DNA from: Nocardia terpenica | Lineage (GTDB): Bacteria; Actinomycetota; Actinomycetes; Mycobacteriales; Mycobacteriaceae | Length of the DNA stretch: 64,000 nucleotides | NCBI RefSeq assembly: GCF_013186535.1 | Contig: NZ_JABMCZ010000003.1 | Coordinates: forward strand, 1,426,001-1,490,000 | Reading direction: 5' to 3' | Shown: one piece after another, positions 62,701 to 64,000 of the stretch | Numbering within the stretch: position 1 is the stretch's first letter | Layout of the letters: the number at the start of each line of letters is the position of its first letter | Program-made: the position numbers and the translations under genes | Notes under the pieces: model-generated | Database searches by the model: none | Told to the model about the DNA's origin: nothing | Seen by the model: the letters and a program-made list of their open reading frames with translations, nothing else

Positions 62701-64000
62701 TCGGCCAGCTCGGCGTGCCGCCCCACCACCCCGCCGGTTCCGAGCAGGACTGCGAGTCGGTCGGCGCGGGCGCGTTCGTTGAGCGCATGCACGATCTCGT
62801 GAGTGGGCGCCAGCATGACCGTGTCGAGTCCGGCCGCGGTGTCACGGGTCCACGCGGTGTAGGCGGAGTCCTGGATCGCGGCAGGGGTGCCGGAATGGAT
62901 GCGGCCGTGATCGAGGTAGTAGGCGATAGCGGCCGGGTCACCACTTCGAAGCGCAAGGCTGGCCGGACCTTCGGCCGTACGTCGTCCTGTATCGGGATCG
63001 ATGAAACGCATAACGGACGTCAAAGTATGCGCATCAGTAGCGTGCACGATGTCGCGCACGACGCCGCCGGCAGCGACCGAAGCGAGCTGATGGTCGTCGC
63101 CGATACCGACCACTTTCGCACCGCGTTTGAGCAGGAACGCCACCGCCAGATCCAGCTTCAAGGTGCCGGTCTTGGCGATCTCGTCGATGATCACCAGAGT
63201 GTGGGGTCCGATGTCGTGAATCCACTCAGGTACGACCGGGTCGTCCCCGGCGAGTACGCGCCCGAGGGTGTGGGTGAGTTTGTCGATGGTGTGGGTTGCG
63301 GCCTTGATGTCCTCACCCAGCACTGCCGCAGCGGCAGCGGTCGGCGCCAGCCCGACCACCGTGCCATCCGCGGCGGTCCACGCTTGCGCCAACACCTGCA
63401 TCGCGGTGGTCTTGCCGGTGCCGGCAGGCGCCGCCGCGACCGCGAACCGCGCATCACAAGTCGCGAACTCGCGAACGAGTGCCTCCTGTCCCGCGTTGAG
63501 CCCACGCCCGGAATGCCGGTCGGCGAATCCCCGAACGGCGGCATCCACTGTGTCTTTGGAGACGGTTCTGCCGCCACGCTGGTGGGCGGCGGCCAGCAGG
63601 CGACGCTCAGCAGCGAGAATGCGCGCGGACGTGAACTGTTGCGAGCCCGCCGTCCGGTACACCTCGGTGCCGTCGCGGCGCATGAGCAGCGCGGGCGTCG
63701 CGATTCGGTCGGGGATCCGGTGGGCGATGGACCTGTTCGGCAACAGCGCCGCGGCCACGACAGCCTCCACGGCGGTATCCCATTGGTCGGCGGTGACCCG
63801 CCCGCGAACGCGGCGCTCGGCCTCGGACCGGATGTGGGTCTCGCACCAGGTGGCGCGCTCCTCGGACACGGTGGCGATCACGTCGTCAGCCACGCGGGAA
63901 ATCCATACGGCGTCAATGATTTCCGGCTGTGTCCGGGGCGGATGACAGGCCGCGTACACCATCTCGACGACGGCGGCCGGGGAGCCCAAGACCTGGACGG
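59724..64000 (-). CDS. traA: MobF relaxase (TrwC/TraI-type), helicase part, truncated by window edge
   Basis: The minus-strand frame is open through the right edge, so the N-terminal relaxase domain with its catalytic tyrosines lies outside. Counting from the in-frame TTG at 63989, the visible 1421 residues include a RecD/TraI-type helicase with Walker A AAPAGTGKTT (about 186-195), Walker B LVIIDEIAKTG, GDDHQLASVAAGG, LTSVMRF and STISTAQGITVD. A long helical region follows, ending in RDQATELDL. MobF relaxases nick the origin, pilot the strand through the channel and unwind it. The C-terminus is where other relaxases keep their secretion signal. The locus lies far from the channel genes. Confidence 0.9.
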   Translation of the reverse strand, partial: VQVLGSPAAVVEMVYAACHPPRTQPEIIDAVWISRVADDVIATVSEERATWCETHIRSEAERRVRGRVTADQWDTAVEAVVAAALLPNRSIAHRIPDRIATPALLMRRDGTEVYRTAGSQQFTSARILAAERRLLAAAHQRGGRTVSKDTVDAAVRGFADRHSGRGLNAGQEALVREFATCDARFAVAAAPAGTGKTTAMQVLAQAWTAADGTVVGLAPTAAAAAVLGEDIKAATHTIDKLTHTLGRVLAGDDPVVPEWIHDIGPHTLVIIDEIAKTGTLKLDLAVAFLLKRGAKVVGIGDDHQLASVAAGGVVRDIVHATDAHTLTSVMRFIDPDTGRRTAEGPASLALRSGDPAAIAYYLDHGRIHSGTPAAIQDSAYTAWTRDTAAGLDTVMLAPTHEIVHALNERARADRLAVLLGTGGVVGRHAELADGLQASVGDVIITRRNEPRLRISATDSVRNGYRWLVTAVHPDGSITAAHLKSRRRVTLPPTYVAANVDLGYASTISTAQGITVDTCHGVLAGHEDRALLYVMLTRGRHANHAYVPTAPDASEQSPWTYEALHPATVVNTLTDIIGRDGHQRSATTLQREALDPSKRLGHAVDAYTDAIGAVAEHLAGPDTMARIDETADQLYTGLTDQPAWPVLRGHLATLAVEGHDPLDALRAAVAERELDTADDAAAVLDWRLDRTGNHSAGTGPLPWLRAVPTALTRDPIYGPYLAARTRLVAILAGRVEQQAQQWTTATTPTWARPLAGIDPDLIGNLTVWRAALHIDDADRRPAGPPRRYPLAEHRYQDELHGRITAALGNHPNHATNRWATLAHQVSPRILDDPHWPVLAEQLDLGHRDGFDVATLLRHTADSRHLPDELPAAALYWRLITGLEPGALATASNRLRPPWTAVLPDVLGDDLATQVLGDPAWPQLVAAIEATDPAEWPPRLLLESAYTLITATHEDDRGPVRPHEMATTLAWWIDDIVRHTATTSTDLPPEPLDPDADEEAAARAGIIDPDRITEPDTEPPASWVPEPVFDSEPDEDYIEALLADEPASDADDPQHAEDDFDWATAALQAAHSSPRRYPDLPLSEQADQLRQDTADQQRRIAEIQTEISKDDPLDHTGITDPDVLELRARADTQRPYRIAWLDAMERLLDAEVQAATDRARRDELAAELDQKQGHDPHLAELESLLEKTDPAVRAEYADALATLRTGPDNIGIRLDLHLAELAAISSANVAAEVRSEAEIARHALIEFAGGPDQLVDDTDVQLAHLNAAFRLHDQLAHARQLLQKTKTELFHVTTLLRGGRPIPADRAAVDRTTDPIWRLTDSQLDELITNLRQRLAVIGHPDPVCDPNQANRLVTMAIGSNADATQFEQQLAAAHEERQRRAALTDDQRTREDALRIRAASPSAQQNDGAAPVPLPSRDQATELDL

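Noticed and set aside
1..64000. CRISPR array, integrase/attachment site, tRNA or rRNA genes
   Set aside because: No regularly spaced repeats, recombinase motif, cloverleaf or rRNA-like sequence was noticed on reading; absence was not tested by computation.

Overview
This window is high-GC actinobacterial DNA. It most resembles a conjugative plasmid or integrative conjugative element of a mycolic-acid-containing actinomycete, with Nocardia as the best guess. The evidence is the strong G/C third-position bias, the GTG/TTG starts, the actinobacterial type IV secretion genes (SCO6880 family, cutinase, DUF4913), the mycobacterial/nocardial type VII accessory genes (EspG, EspC-like, Rv2082-like, DUF3558 lipoproteins) and the DUF5753/DUF397 pair. 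No integrase, partition ATPase, replication initiator, rRNA, tRNA or CRISPR was found, so plasmid versus integrated element is undecided.

Left part (1-6280): a ParB-like-motif protein, a cytochrome P450, two tandem PAS/DUF5593-type sensory proteins, and a 430 bp gap with a perfect TATAAT followed by five hairpins, which could be a structured RNA or a transfer origin.

Conjugation block (6280-30510, all + strand, mostly ATGA/GTGA-coupled): small HTH protein, cutinase, P-loop protein, pilin-like proteins, lipoproteins, TrbL/VirB6, SCO6880, VirB4, a VirB1/NlpC-P60 wall hydrolase, CHC2/Toprim primase, VirD4 coupling protein, DUF4913, two coiled-coil or helical proteins, and a giant DarB-like methyltransferase/helicase. 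The MobF (TrwC/TraI) relaxase-helicase lies at the far right end on the minus strand (59724 to the window edge). Several soluble proteins of this system, including the relaxase, end in a similar acidic-leucine tail of the ELDL/LEL type.

Inserted metabolic island (about 31500-46050), bordered by broken transposase genes and visibly less GC-rich: a minus-strand biosynthetic cluster without NRPS or PKS megasynthases. It contains a free-standing aspartyl/asparaginyl-tRNA-synthetase-like enzyme, two ATP-grasp ligases, a KASIII, a class III aminotransferase, an acyl-CoA dehydrogenase, an FlK-type thioesterase, a YbaK-type aminoacyl-tRNA deacylase, an FAD-linked oxidase, a methyltransferase and an HTH protein, plus an MFS exporter. 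Divergent to it are a CGNR zinc-finger regulator and an AlkZ/YcaQ-type DNA glycosylase. The glycosylase suggests that the product, or something the island defends against, damages DNA. No known pathway recognised here matches this combination.

Right part (47331-58000, minus strand): a type VII-secretion-like locus with a WXG-domain giant protein, EspC-like protein, EspG chaperone, proline-rich PPE-like protein, three DUF3558-type proteins and a string of small unknown genes, some decayed. It ends at a divergent DUF5753/DUF397 regulator pair. The type VII channel itself (EccB/C/D/E) is not in the window.
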